64,000 nt of DNA from Allobosea sp. BH3 (lineage in GTDB: Bacteria; Pseudomonadota; Alphaproteobacteria; Rhizobiales; Beijerinckiaceae): contig NZ_JAIMCA010000003.1 in the NCBI RefSeq assembly GCF_025499465.1, positions 372,001-436,000 on the forward strand, given 5' to 3'. This document shows positions 8,665 through 16,165 of this stretch, in pieces (position 1 is the stretch's first letter; the number at the start of each line of letters is the position of its first letter). The notes beneath the pieces are model-generated. The model worked only from the letters and a program-made list of their open reading frames with translations, made no database searches and was not told where the DNA came from. The position numbers and the translations under genes were made by a program.

Positions 8665-8954
8665 GACCTGCCTTCATCGCGATGGATCTTGCGGGCGAGC
8701 AATTGGCTCGCCGTTGCGGCCGAAATCTGGGCGAGCAGCCAGACGCAGATCAGCTTGAGGCCGCCGGAGACGCTCTCGGCCTGCGGCAATAGGCCCATCA
8801 CGATCAGGCCGAGTCCGAGATTGTCCGCCTTGCTGACGGCATGAAGCCGGCTGAGCGTATCGGGGAAGCGCAGCAACCCCAGAGCGCCCGCCAGGAAGAG
8901 AACCGCGCCCATGCTCACGAGGACCATGGTGGCGATATCGACCAGCCCGTTCAT
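8661..8954 (-). CDS. mnhG: MrpG/MnhG antiporter subunit
   Basis: A 97-aa protein with three hydrophobic helices. The pattern GAVLFLAGALGLLRFPDTLS followed by RLHAVSKADNLGLGLIV is characteristic of MrpG (the RFPDxxxRLHAxxKAxTLG signature). The stop overlaps the A'B fusion start and the start overlaps the mnhF stop, each as ATGA. MrpG is an essential small subunit of the Mrp hetero-oligomer in the inner membrane. Confidence 0.9.
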   Translation of the reverse strand: MNGLVDIATMVLVSMGAVLFLAGALGLLRFPDTLSRLHAVSKADNLGLGLIVMGLLPQAESVSGGLKLICVWLLAQISAATASQLLARKIHRDEGRS

Positions 8955-9235
8955 GGCTGTTCCTCCGGCGAATCTTCGCCGGCTGGTTCGGCGGGATCGA
9001 GCACGAACGCGACGCAGGCGAATGCGGCGAACAACGCCAGCAGCAACGCGACGTCGATAGTCGCGGGCGATCCGGAGGCCGCCCCCAGCAGCAGGAGCGC
9101 TCCGGCGCCGCCCGTCCCGAGCAGTTGCACCGCCATCATGCGCTCCGCGGCGACCCGGGAACGCAGCACCCGGAACAGCGCGACTGCCGTGACGGCCAGG
9201 ATGACGAGCGCCGCTGCGGCGAGAAATTCAGGCAT
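8951..9235 (-). CDS. mnhF: MrpF/MnhF antiporter subunit
   Basis: A 94-aa protein with three hydrophobic helices: FLAAAALVILAVTAVALFRVL, shortened here to FLAAAALVILAVTAVAL, then RVAAERMMAVQLLGTGGAGA, then IDVALLLALFAAFACVAFV. The AxDRxxAxQxxGT-like loop is replaced by AAERMMAVQLLGT, a recognisable MrpF variant. The start is the ATG at 9235 with AGGGG seven bases upstream, and it overlaps the end of mnhE by eight bases. A 17-residue longer frame exists upstream but lies inside mnhE and is polar. The tail is acidic (EDSPEEQP). Confidence 0.84.
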   Translation of the reverse strand: MPEFLAAAALVILAVTAVALFRVLRSRVAAERMMAVQLLGTGGAGALLLLGAASGSPATIDVALLLALFAAFACVAFVLDPAEPAGEDSPEEQP

Positions 9236-9737
9236 CGGCTCGCCCCTGCTGGAGGATTCGCCGGAATGACATCTCGTCGTCGGCAATTTGCTCGGCCACG
9301 GCCTCGCGGATGTCGAGGCAGTGGATCAGCAACGTGCCGTCGGCATCGGCGGAGATGGGCAGCTTGCCCGGCTGCAGGCTCATGACCGCGCAGGCGGAGT
9401 CGCGCGCGAGGCCTGCGGGAATCGTGGAGCGGCAGGTCGTGAAGCCGGGCTGCAGGTCGGGCGTGGGCGCAAAGGCGCGGCGAGCAACCTCGAGCCCTGC
9501 AGCCACCGACTGAGGCAGGAACCGGATGACGAAACGGACGATGCCAAGCCCGGACAGTTTCCCGTCAGGCGGCCAGAGCCATGTACTCGCCCAGACACCG
9601 GCAGCGCTCGCGGCGAGCCCGACGGGCAGATCGCCGAGTGCCGGCCCGATCAGGATCAGCCACAACAGCAGCAGCCCCAAGCCCCGGCCGAGAAGTGCCG
9701 AGAGCGGCGTCTCTTCGGCTGCTGCCGCCGCCTTCAT
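9228..9737 (-). CDS. mnhE: MrpE/MnhE antiporter subunit, first gene of the operon
   Basis: A 169-aa protein: two hydrophobic helices near the N-terminus (GLGLLLLWLILIGPALG and LPVGLAASAAGVWASTWLW), then a cytosolic domain. The segment VRFVIRFLPQSVAAGLEVAR, then FTTCRSTIPAGLARDSACAV and LIHCLDIRE are typical of MrpE (the two short amphipathic parts and the H-C-LD signature). The ATG at 9737 is preferred to one at 9803, because the extra N-terminus is not hydrophobic and the usual family length is about 160. The operon promoter should lie in the 227 bases up to the divergent phosphoesterase gene; no clear promoter was recognised there. Confidence 0.85.
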   Translation of the reverse strand: MKAAAAAEETPLSALLGRGLGLLLLWLILIGPALGDLPVGLAASAAGVWASTWLWPPDGKLSGLGIVRFVIRFLPQSVAAGLEVARRAFAPTPDLQPGFTTCRSTIPAGLARDSACAVMSLQPGKLPISADADGTLLIHCLDIREAVAEQIADDEMSFRRILQQGRADA

Positions 9738-9964
9738 GCCAATTCCGCCTCTGCTGATCGTCGCGCTCGACGGCAAGGTAGCCTCAGCCCCGAAGGGCAA
9801 CATCAGCCCGACGTCTCACTCCTGTGCGCCCCGTCCCATTCTGGCTGCCTCGGGTGGCGGCCGGCGCCTCGATATGCAGGATGGCTTTCCGTGCCGCATC
9901 TCGGGGACAGCATGCATCAGCCAAGGCTTCCGCCCATCGAGGTTCCCTGCCCGGCCAGACCGCC

Positions 9965-11710
9965 ATGCCGATGATCATCGAGCCGCGCGACGGCGACGCC
10001 GAGGACGATGTCAGCAGCACCAAGAAGCGTTCGCTGATCGCCATTGCGGGCAGCCTCCTCGGCGAGATCAGCCTGCCCAAGCTCGCCCTCGCCTGGGTTC
10101 TCGGCGCGCTGCTGCCGAGCCTCCTGCTGGGCGCGGCGCCTCTGGTCGTCACGGCATGGATCGCCTCCGTGTCCGGCCGCGTGATGGCGCTGACCGGGAT
10201 GGGCAGCCTCACGCTGCTCGCGCTCGTCGGCGTCCTCGGCTGGTATGCGTTCCGGCCGCTGTTCCGCATGGCAGAGAAGAGCTTCTGGTCGCTCAATGCG
10301 CTGGTGGTTCAGCCCGGCTACGCCATCTGCCGCGAGGGTCTGCAGCACCTGGCCGAGAGCTTCATTCCGGCCGGCGCCGATCCCGATCGCCGCGCCAAGC
10401 TGCGCTCCGGCAGCGCTATCGGTGCCGGATTGCTCGGTTGCGCCGCCGCCGCAGCGGTGTTTGCCCTGGTCTGGCCGGCGACGCGCTGGTCGGGGGGCTT
10501 CGCCGACTTCATCGCCCCCCAGCGACTGCTGCTCCCCGCGCTGGCCAATGCCGTGGCTCTGATGGCGCTCTACCTGGCGCTCGCCTCGCTGCTCTGGGGC
10601 CTGGCCGACGGGCTGATGGACCAGCCGCGCGACCTGGGCGGCTTCGACATCGTGCCGGAAGGCACACGCCGCTGGCGTGTAGCGCATCTCTCCGACGTCC
10701 ACGTCGTCGGCGAGCGCTATGGATTCCGGATCGAAAGCGGGCGCGCCGGCCCGCGCGGCAACGAACGCTTCCTCCAGGTCCTCGACAGGCTGGAAGAGAT
10801 ACACCGGCGCGAGCCCCTCGACCTGCTGCTGATCACCGGCGACATGACCGATGCCGGGCGCTCCGCAGAATGGGGCGAGTTCCTCGATGCGATGCAGCGT
10901 CATCCCGCGCTGGCGGAACGCTGCCTGATCCTGCCGGGCAACCACGACGTCAACATCGTCGACCGCGCCAATCCAGCGCGGCTCGAACTGCCGGGCAGCC
11001 CCGGCAAGCATTTGCGGCAGATGCGGACGCTCTCGGTCATGGCGGCTCTTCAGGGCGGTCGCGTGCAGGTCTTCGATCAACGCCGGACCAGCCTGGCGGG
11101 GAGCCTGAACGCCGCGCTGGAGCCGCATCGCGAAAAGATTGCCGCCTTCGCCGATTGCGGCGGGCTGCGTCGGTCTGCCGGGCTCGAAGCGGTCTGGGCG
11201 GACGCGTTTCCGATGGTGTTGCCGCCGTCCGAGCCGGATGGGCTCGGCGTCATCCTGCTCAACTCCAATGTGGAGGCCCATTTCTCCTTCACGAACGCGC
11301 TCGGGCTCGTGGCCGAGGAAGACATTCAGGCGACGCTCGCCGCGGCCCGCAGCTTTCCGGACGCGCGCTGGATCCTGGCGCTCCATCATCATCCGATCGA
11401 GTACCCGAAGCCGGCGAAAGCCTTTTCGGAACGGATCGGGACGGCGCTGATCAACGGCAGCCGCCTGCTGCGCCTGCTCCGGCCGGTCGCACCCCGGATG
11501 GTCGCGATGCACGGTCATCGCCATATCGACTGGATCGGCCGTTGCGGCGCGCTGAAGATCGTTTCCGCCCCCTCCCCGGTCATGGAGGCGACGGATGCCG
11601 AGCCGACCTGTTTCTATATCCACACGCTGGCGGCGGCTCCGGACGCCCTCGCATTGCTCGAGCCGCAGCGCATCGTGATGGCGCCCGGGCAACCGGCCAT
11701 CACAACGTGA
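9965..11710 (+). CDS. Membrane-anchored metallophosphoesterase (calcineurin-like)
   Basis: A 581-aa protein. Residues 30-100 and 150-220 contain about four hydrophobic helices, and a metallophosphoesterase domain starts near residue 235. All the family motifs are present in order: HLSDVHVVG, LLITGDMTDAG, LPGNHDVNI, LALHHHPIEYP and MHGHRHIDW. These hold two metal ions and the catalytic His. The substrate cannot be read; candidates include lipid-linked or nucleotide phosphates at the membrane. The start is uncertain: ATG at 9965 or 9971 has no clear ribosome site, and the frame stays open upstream. The 3' end overlaps the convergent AI-2E permease gene by 11 bases. Confidence 0.82.
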   Translation: MPMIIEPRDGDAEDDVSSTKKRSLIAIAGSLLGEISLPKLALAWVLGALLPSLLLGAAPLVVTAWIASVSGRVMALTGMGSLTLLALVGVLGWYAFRPLFRMAEKSFWSLNALVVQPGYAICREGLQHLAESFIPAGADPDRRAKLRSGSAIGAGLLGCAAAAAVFALVWPATRWSGGFADFIAPQRLLLPALANAVALMALYLALASLLWGLADGLMDQPRDLGGFDIVPEGTRRWRVAHLSDVHVVGERYGFRIESGRAGPRGNERFLQVLDRLEEIHRREPLDLLLITGDMTDAGRSAEWGEFLDAMQRHPALAERCLILPGNHDVNIVDRANPARLELPGSPGKHLRQMRTLSVMAALQGGRVQVFDQRRTSLAGSLNAALEPHREKIAAFADCGGLRRSAGLEAVWADAFPMVLPPSEPDGLGVILLNSNVEAHFSFTNALGLVAEEDIQATLAAARSFPDARWILALHHHPIEYPKPAKAFSERIGTALINGSRLLRLLRPVAPRMVAMHGHRHIDWIGRCGALKIVSAPSPVMEATDAEPTCFYIHTLAAAPDALALLEPQRIVMAPGQPAITT

Positions 11711-12788
11711 TTGCGGCGCTTTCGGCAGGCTGCTCGTCCTTCTGCGGCGAGCCGAAGATCTCGGCGAGCCATAGGCTCGAAGGGTGCAGGGCGCAGAAGG
11801 TCAGAAAGGCGATGGTGATGGGCACGCCGATGAATGCCCCGAACACGCCCCAGAGATAACTCCAGAAGAAGACCGAGAACAGCACCGTCACCGGCGAGAT
11901 CGAGAGCGCGCTACCGGCCACCCGCGGCTCGACATAGCTGCCGACGACGAACTGGATCAGGTTGAGGCAGGCAAAGACCGCGACCACCGCCTGCCAGGAA
12001 CCGAACTGCGTCAGAGCGAACAGCGTCGGGAAGACCGTAGCGACGAGGGGGCCGAGGAACGGAATATAGTTCAGCGAGAAGGCGATGAAGCCCCATTCCT
12101 CGGCCAGTTGAAGCCCGACGGCCCTGGCGAAAAGCCAGACCAGGACGCCGGTGATCACGCTCATCAGCGTTCGCACCAGCATGTAACGCCTGATCTTGGC
12201 CGCGGTCAGCATGCTGCCGTGCAGAAGCAGAGCGCCAGCGGCACGATTGCGCATGCCTTGGAGCTTGCGGCCGAAATCGTCGACTTCGAGCAGGCCGAGA
12301 AAGACATAGACCAGAACGACGAGCCAGAAGCTCATCGTGCTGTTGAGGCGGCCCGTGACGGTCTGTGCGGTGCGCAGCATCCAGCTGAAGCTGAAGGCCT
12401 CGGACCAGGCTCCGGCCACCGCGATCCCGTGTCCCTCGAGCCAGGTCGTGATCTGGTCATAGAACGTCTGGAAGCGCGCCGCGTCGCTGACGATCCAGCG
12501 CCCGACGCTCCCGAACGCCGACACCACCAGCGAACCGACATAGATGAATGCGACGGTCATGACGACGACACTGACGGCCAGCGCCAGAAGCCGCGGCAAA
12601 AAGCGCTGCAGGGCTTTCTGCAGCGGCCAGACCAGCGCGATGATGAACAGCGCGAAGGCGACAGGAGCGAAGACGGAACTCGCGATCGACAGCGCCGCGA
12701 CCACCAGGATGGTGGCGACCACGACCTGGGCTGCCTGAGGGATGCTGCCGCTCGTCATCGCCCTGCCCAACCCCGCACCGGAATCCAT
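11700..12788 (-). CDS. AI-2E family permease
   Basis: A 362-aa inner-membrane protein with about eight helices. The C-terminal part LNYIPFLGPLVATVFPTLFA is the AI-2E (UPF0118) signature; the membrane pairs, the ~70-residue soluble loop after helix 3 and the basic segment RRYMLVRTLMSVITGVLVW also fit. Family members include AI-2 exporters and Na+(Li+)/H+ antiporters, so the cargo is not defined. It is the last gene of a five-gene minus-strand group, 35 bases after the patatin gene. The start may be ATG 12788 or ATG 12758; neither has a strong ribosome site. Confidence 0.85.
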   Translation of the reverse strand: MDSGAGLGRAMTSGSIPQAAQVVVATILVVAALSIASSVFAPVAFALFIIALVWPLQKALQRFLPRLLALAVSVVVMTVAFIYVGSLVVSAFGSVGRWIVSDAARFQTFYDQITTWLEGHGIAVAGAWSEAFSFSWMLRTAQTVTGRLNSTMSFWLVVLVYVFLGLLEVDDFGRKLQGMRNRAAGALLLHGSMLTAAKIRRYMLVRTLMSVITGVLVWLFARAVGLQLAEEWGFIAFSLNYIPFLGPLVATVFPTLFALTQFGSWQAVVAVFACLNLIQFVVGSYVEPRVAGSALSISPVTVLFSVFFWSYLWGVFGAFIGVPITIAFLTFCALHPSSLWLAEIFGSPQKDEQPAESAAITL

Positions 12789-12823
12789 GCCGCACCGGCT
12801 CGATACTGCTGTAAAGACACGCG

Positions 12824-13897
12824 TCAGACCCCTTTGGTGAATTCGGCGAGATCGAGCGTCGATCGCTTCCCGATCTCGTCGCGATGCGTCCGATAGAACG
12901 CTTCGGCGGAGCGCCTGCCCTCGTCATGGAGCATCGTGAGAAACTCCCATTCGGCGTTGAGCTTGGAAGAGTAACCGAGCTCCGTCATCGCGTCGCTGGC
13001 GATACGGTGGACACGCATGCGCGCCCAGCGTGCACCCTCCCCCGAGCCTGACACGGCCTCGCGCTGCAGGAGCGCCATCATGCGCAGCTCCTTCAGCAGC
13101 ACGGCGTTGAAGGAAACCTCGTTGAGGCGGTTCAGTATCTCCCGCGCCGTCCGGGGCGTGCCCGGCCGTTCGACCGGGTTGATCTGCACCAGGATCGTAT
13201 CGCTGGCCGTGCTCTCCTCGATCAGCGGGGTCATGGGCGGATTGCCTGAATAGCCGCCATCCCAATAGCTCTCGCCGTCGATCTCGACCGCGTGGAACAG
13301 GGTCGGCAGGCATGCGGATGCCAGCAGGACCTGCGGCGTGATCTCGGCGTTGCGAAACACGCGGTTGCGCCCCGTCCTGACATTGGTCGCGGAGATGAAC
13401 AGCTTGATCGGGCCTTTCGCGACGGCGTCGAAATCGATGATTTCGGCGAGGATGTCCGTCAGCGGGTTCGTGCCCATCGGGTTGAGGCTATAGGGCGAGA
13501 CGACACGGGACATCATGTCCATCGCAACGAAGAGCGGTGAGGTGTCCAGTGTCCAGCGGCCGAGCAGCACGTCGAGCGGCGAACGCTGGAAAGGGCTGAA
13601 GCGTGCAGCGTCGGCAACCTTCCGCCAGTAGCGGTTCAGGGTATCGCGCGCGCCCTCTCGCCCCCCGCTTGCGTAGCCGGAAGCCAGCACCGCCGCATTC
13701 ATGGCGCCGGCCGAGGTGCCCGAGATCGCCTCGATCGTCAGCCAGTCCTCTTCGAGGATTCGGTTCAGCACGCCCCATGTGTAGGCGCCATGCGCGCCGC
13801 CGCCCTGCAGGGCGAGGTCGATGTTCAGCGGCGCGCGCCGTGGGTTTCCGCCGCGCTCGTCGTCGGCGCGACCGGGGTTGGAAGGTGCCTTGCTCAA
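12824..13897 (-). CDS. Patatin-like phospholipase
   Basis: A 357-aa cytoplasmic or peripheral-membrane lipid acyl hydrolase. The oxyanion-hole motif LALQGGGAHGAY is near residue 30, the nucleophile elbow GTSAGAMNA near residue 60, and the catalytic Asp in WDGGYSGNPP near residue 215, so the Ser-Asp dyad is intact. The product would be a lipase or phospholipase acting on membrane lipids or acyl esters. The start is TTG, backed by AGGGG seven bases upstream. The gene lies 31 bases after the helix-repeat membrane protein gene and 35 bases before the AI-2E permease gene. Confidence 0.88.
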   Translation of the reverse strand: MSKAPSNPGRADDERGGNPRRAPLNIDLALQGGGAHGAYTWGVLNRILEEDWLTIEAISGTSAGAMNAAVLASGYASGGREGARDTLNRYWRKVADAARFSPFQRSPLDVLLGRWTLDTSPLFVAMDMMSRVVSPYSLNPMGTNPLTDILAEIIDFDAVAKGPIKLFISATNVRTGRNRVFRNAEITPQVLLASACLPTLFHAVEIDGESYWDGGYSGNPPMTPLIEESTASDTILVQINPVERPGTPRTAREILNRLNEVSFNAVLLKELRMMALLQREAVSGSGEGARWARMRVHRIASDAMTELGYSSKLNAEWEFLTMLHDEGRRSAEAFYRTHRDEIGKRSTLDLAEFTKGV

Positions 13898-13928
13898 AAC
13901 GTCACCCCTACTGTTGCGACCAGCCGCA

Positions 13929-15659
13929 TCATGACGACTTGACCAGGCCGGAGAAGCCGGCGACGGCGAGCAGGCTCAAGGCCCAGCCGACGACCGACTG
14001 AAAGTAGAAATAGTTGATCGCGATGCGCCCGCCCGGCTTGCTCGGATTCGGCCGCCAGAAGCTGCGCTGGCCCATGTCCAGCACCGGCAGAAGCGTGTCG
14101 AGCGAGTACATCCAGGGGCTGAACACAGGGTAGCTCGAAGCCTCCCAGCGCTGCCGGAAGCAGGCGAGCTGGTTCTGCCCCGGTTCCGCCAGGCCCTGCG
14201 AGGTTCCACTCGCGACCAGATGCCTGTTCTCGCCCCGCTCGACGCCGCACAGGGTCCATTCCGGCGCGCGCAGCACCACGGCGCTGTTGGGCATCACCGC
14301 GCCCTGTGTTTCTGCATGAGCGAAGATGGCAACGCCCGCCAGCCAGAAGAAGGTGAGCCAGACGAGGGCGAAAAGCGGCCGGCGGCCATAGCCGAGCGTG
14401 ATGCCGAGGATTCCGTCGGAAACGAAGAGGGCTCCGCGCCAGACACGGTTCTCGCGGCGCGCCCGGCGTGCCCGGCGCTGCAGCCTCTCCTTGATAACGA
14501 GCACGGAGCTGGCATCCTCGCCATGCCCCATTTCGCGGAAGACGGAGGCAAGCTGCTCATAGGGTTGCGGCCAGAAATCCTCGCCCCAGCGCTCCGGCGT
14601 CTGGCGGGCCAGCCAGTCCAGCCGGCTCCGGGCGTCCACGGGGCCGTCGATGAAGGCGCCGTAGCGGCAGCGGTTGAGCAGTAGGTCGCCGACCTTCGGC
14701 CAGCAGGCGGCCTCGTCATGGATCGTGCCGATCGAAGCGCCCGTGAGCGCCAGCGTGCCGCCGAGCCGGGCCTCGCGACGCAGGAAGAACGCGCCCTTGA
14801 CGGCGATCCGGCTCGCTTCGATCGCTGCCGCTCCCTCGTTCTCGACGACGGTTCCCGAGCAGTCGAGATCGCCGGCAATGGCCGAGCCGGTCAGCCGCAC
14901 CTCGCCGGCGATCTGCGCGTTCCGCAGCACCACGCTGCCATCGCAGGTGATCTCCGCGGCGTCGAGCGCCATGCTTTCGAAGGCCGCGATCACCGCGCCG
15001 GCGGCGTCGAGATCGGCATCCAGCGCCGCGCCGGACAGGCTCGCGCCGCCCTTCAGCGTCGCCCCGCGCAGGAGGAGATTGCGAACTTCCAGGCTGCGGC
15101 CGAGCAGCGCATAGCCGCCGCGATTGCGCACCGCCGCGCCGTCACATTCGAGATTGCCGCCGAGACGGGCCTGATCGAGATTGATGCCACCCTCGACCTC
15201 GGCGCCGCGGAGATAGATTCCGCCGCGCGCCTCCAGCCGTTCCGCCTGAAGCCCTGGTAGACGCGAGCCATCGAGGAACAGACGATTGATGATGGCCGCG
15301 CGCAGCACGGGCGTCGCCTCGAAATGGCAATCGTTCAGCCCGATGTCGCGAAAGACGCGGCAGGCCTCGAGATCGAGCGCATCCGATATCCAGGCGCCCC
15401 GGACCAGAACGCCCTTCTCATGCGGGCGGCAGCCTGGCTCGCCGCCCAGGATCAGAAAGCGCAGAAATGCCGCCCGCACGACGCGCGCGGGATCGGGCTC
15501 CGCCGGGAGGACACCGTCCCCCAGCCTGTCGAAGCTGCCAGATTTGAGCCGGGCAACGATCTCCTCCTCCGCCGGAAGCAGAGGCCGGAAATCGTCGAGA
15601 CGCGCAGTCGAGGCCGCCCATGAGGCGGCCTCCGCTCCCGGGCTCCAGTCCAGGCTCAC
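13929..15659 (-). CDS. Right-handed-helix repeat protein with C-terminal membrane segments
   Basis: A 576-aa protein of unknown function. After a helical N-terminal part (residues 20-75), residues 85-330 consist of many imperfect repeats of about 20 residues with G-x-L/I-x-L-x-G/A-A spacing (GGIYLRGAEVEGGINLDQA; GEVRLTGSAIAGDLDCSG), as in pentapeptide-like or bactofilin-like beta helices. Then come a charged region (QRRARRARRENRVW), a membrane helix (PLFALVWLTFFWLAGVAIF), a periplasmic loop with SPWMYSLDTLLPVLDMG, and a last membrane helix. Related proteins are sometimes labelled membrane-associated oxidoreductase, but no cofactor motif is visible. The GTG start overlaps the upstream stop (GTGA). 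Confidence 0.7.
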   Translation of the reverse strand: MSLDWSPGAEAASWAASTARLDDFRPLLPAEEEIVARLKSGSFDRLGDGVLPAEPDPARVVRAAFLRFLILGGEPGCRPHEKGVLVRGAWISDALDLEACRVFRDIGLNDCHFEATPVLRAAIINRLFLDGSRLPGLQAERLEARGGIYLRGAEVEGGINLDQARLGGNLECDGAAVRNRGGYALLGRSLEVRNLLLRGATLKGGASLSGAALDADLDAAGAVIAAFESMALDAAEITCDGSVVLRNAQIAGEVRLTGSAIAGDLDCSGTVVENEGAAAIEASRIAVKGAFFLRREARLGGTLALTGASIGTIHDEAACWPKVGDLLLNRCRYGAFIDGPVDARSRLDWLARQTPERWGEDFWPQPYEQLASVFREMGHGEDASSVLVIKERLQRRARRARRENRVWRGALFVSDGILGITLGYGRRPLFALVWLTFFWLAGVAIFAHAETQGAVMPNSAVVLRAPEWTLCGVERGENRHLVASGTSQGLAEPGQNQLACFRQRWEASSYPVFSPWMYSLDTLLPVLDMGQRSFWRPNPSKPGGRIAINYFYFQSVVGWALSLLAVAGFSGLVKSS

Positions 15660-16165
15660 GTCGTAGCCGGATGCGCGCTCGTCACCGCAGCGAGCGCCTC
15701 GCGCAGCTGCTCTTCCTTGGTTTCGTCGAAGGACGTCTTGATCAGCGTTCCGCCGGCACCCTTGAGATCGGCCAGCACCTTGTCGGTCGTCATCTTGCGG
15801 ATGAGCAGGAACAGGCCGGCAGTATTCGGCTGCAGCGACGAGGCTGCGTCCTTCATGAACTGGTCGTTGATCCCGATGTCGCTGAACCGGCCACCCAGCG
15901 CGCCCGAGGCCGCGCCGATGGCTGTGCCGACGAGCGGTGCCAGGAAGATGAACCCGATCAGCGTGCCCCAGAGCGCGCCCGAGGCAGCGCCCGTGGCGGT
16001 CAGGTTGATCATCTGGTTGAGCTTGACGTGACCCTTCTCATCCTTGACGACGACCACGGCATCGCCGAGCTCGATCAGGTACTCGCGTTGAAGCGAGAGA
16101 ACCTTCTGGCGGACCTCTTCCGCCTGCTTTTCCGTCGGAAATCCGATGAAGACCAGATCGCTCAT
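15656..16165 (-). CDS. DUF1269 membrane-associated protein
   Basis: A 169-aa protein that opens MSDLVFIGFPTEKQAEEV and runs RQKVLSLQREYLIELGDAVV, the conserved N-terminus of DUF1269. A glycine-zipper hydrophobic hairpin follows (GAASGALWGTLIGFIFLAPL, then GTAIGAASGALGG), then a soluble tail with FLLIRKMTTDKVLADL. Members are small stress-related proteins in which a ferredoxin-like fold surrounds a glycine-rich membrane insertion; biochemical function is unknown. The ATG overlaps the TGA of the degenerate aminopeptidase gene, and its own TGA overlaps the next GTG, so all three genes are coupled. Confidence 0.85.
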   Translation of the reverse strand: MSDLVFIGFPTEKQAEEVRQKVLSLQREYLIELGDAVVVVKDEKGHVKLNQMINLTATGAASGALWGTLIGFIFLAPLVGTAIGAASGALGGRFSDIGINDQFMKDAASSLQPNTAGLFLLIRKMTTDKVLADLKGAGGTLIKTSFDETKEEQLREALAAVTSAHPATT

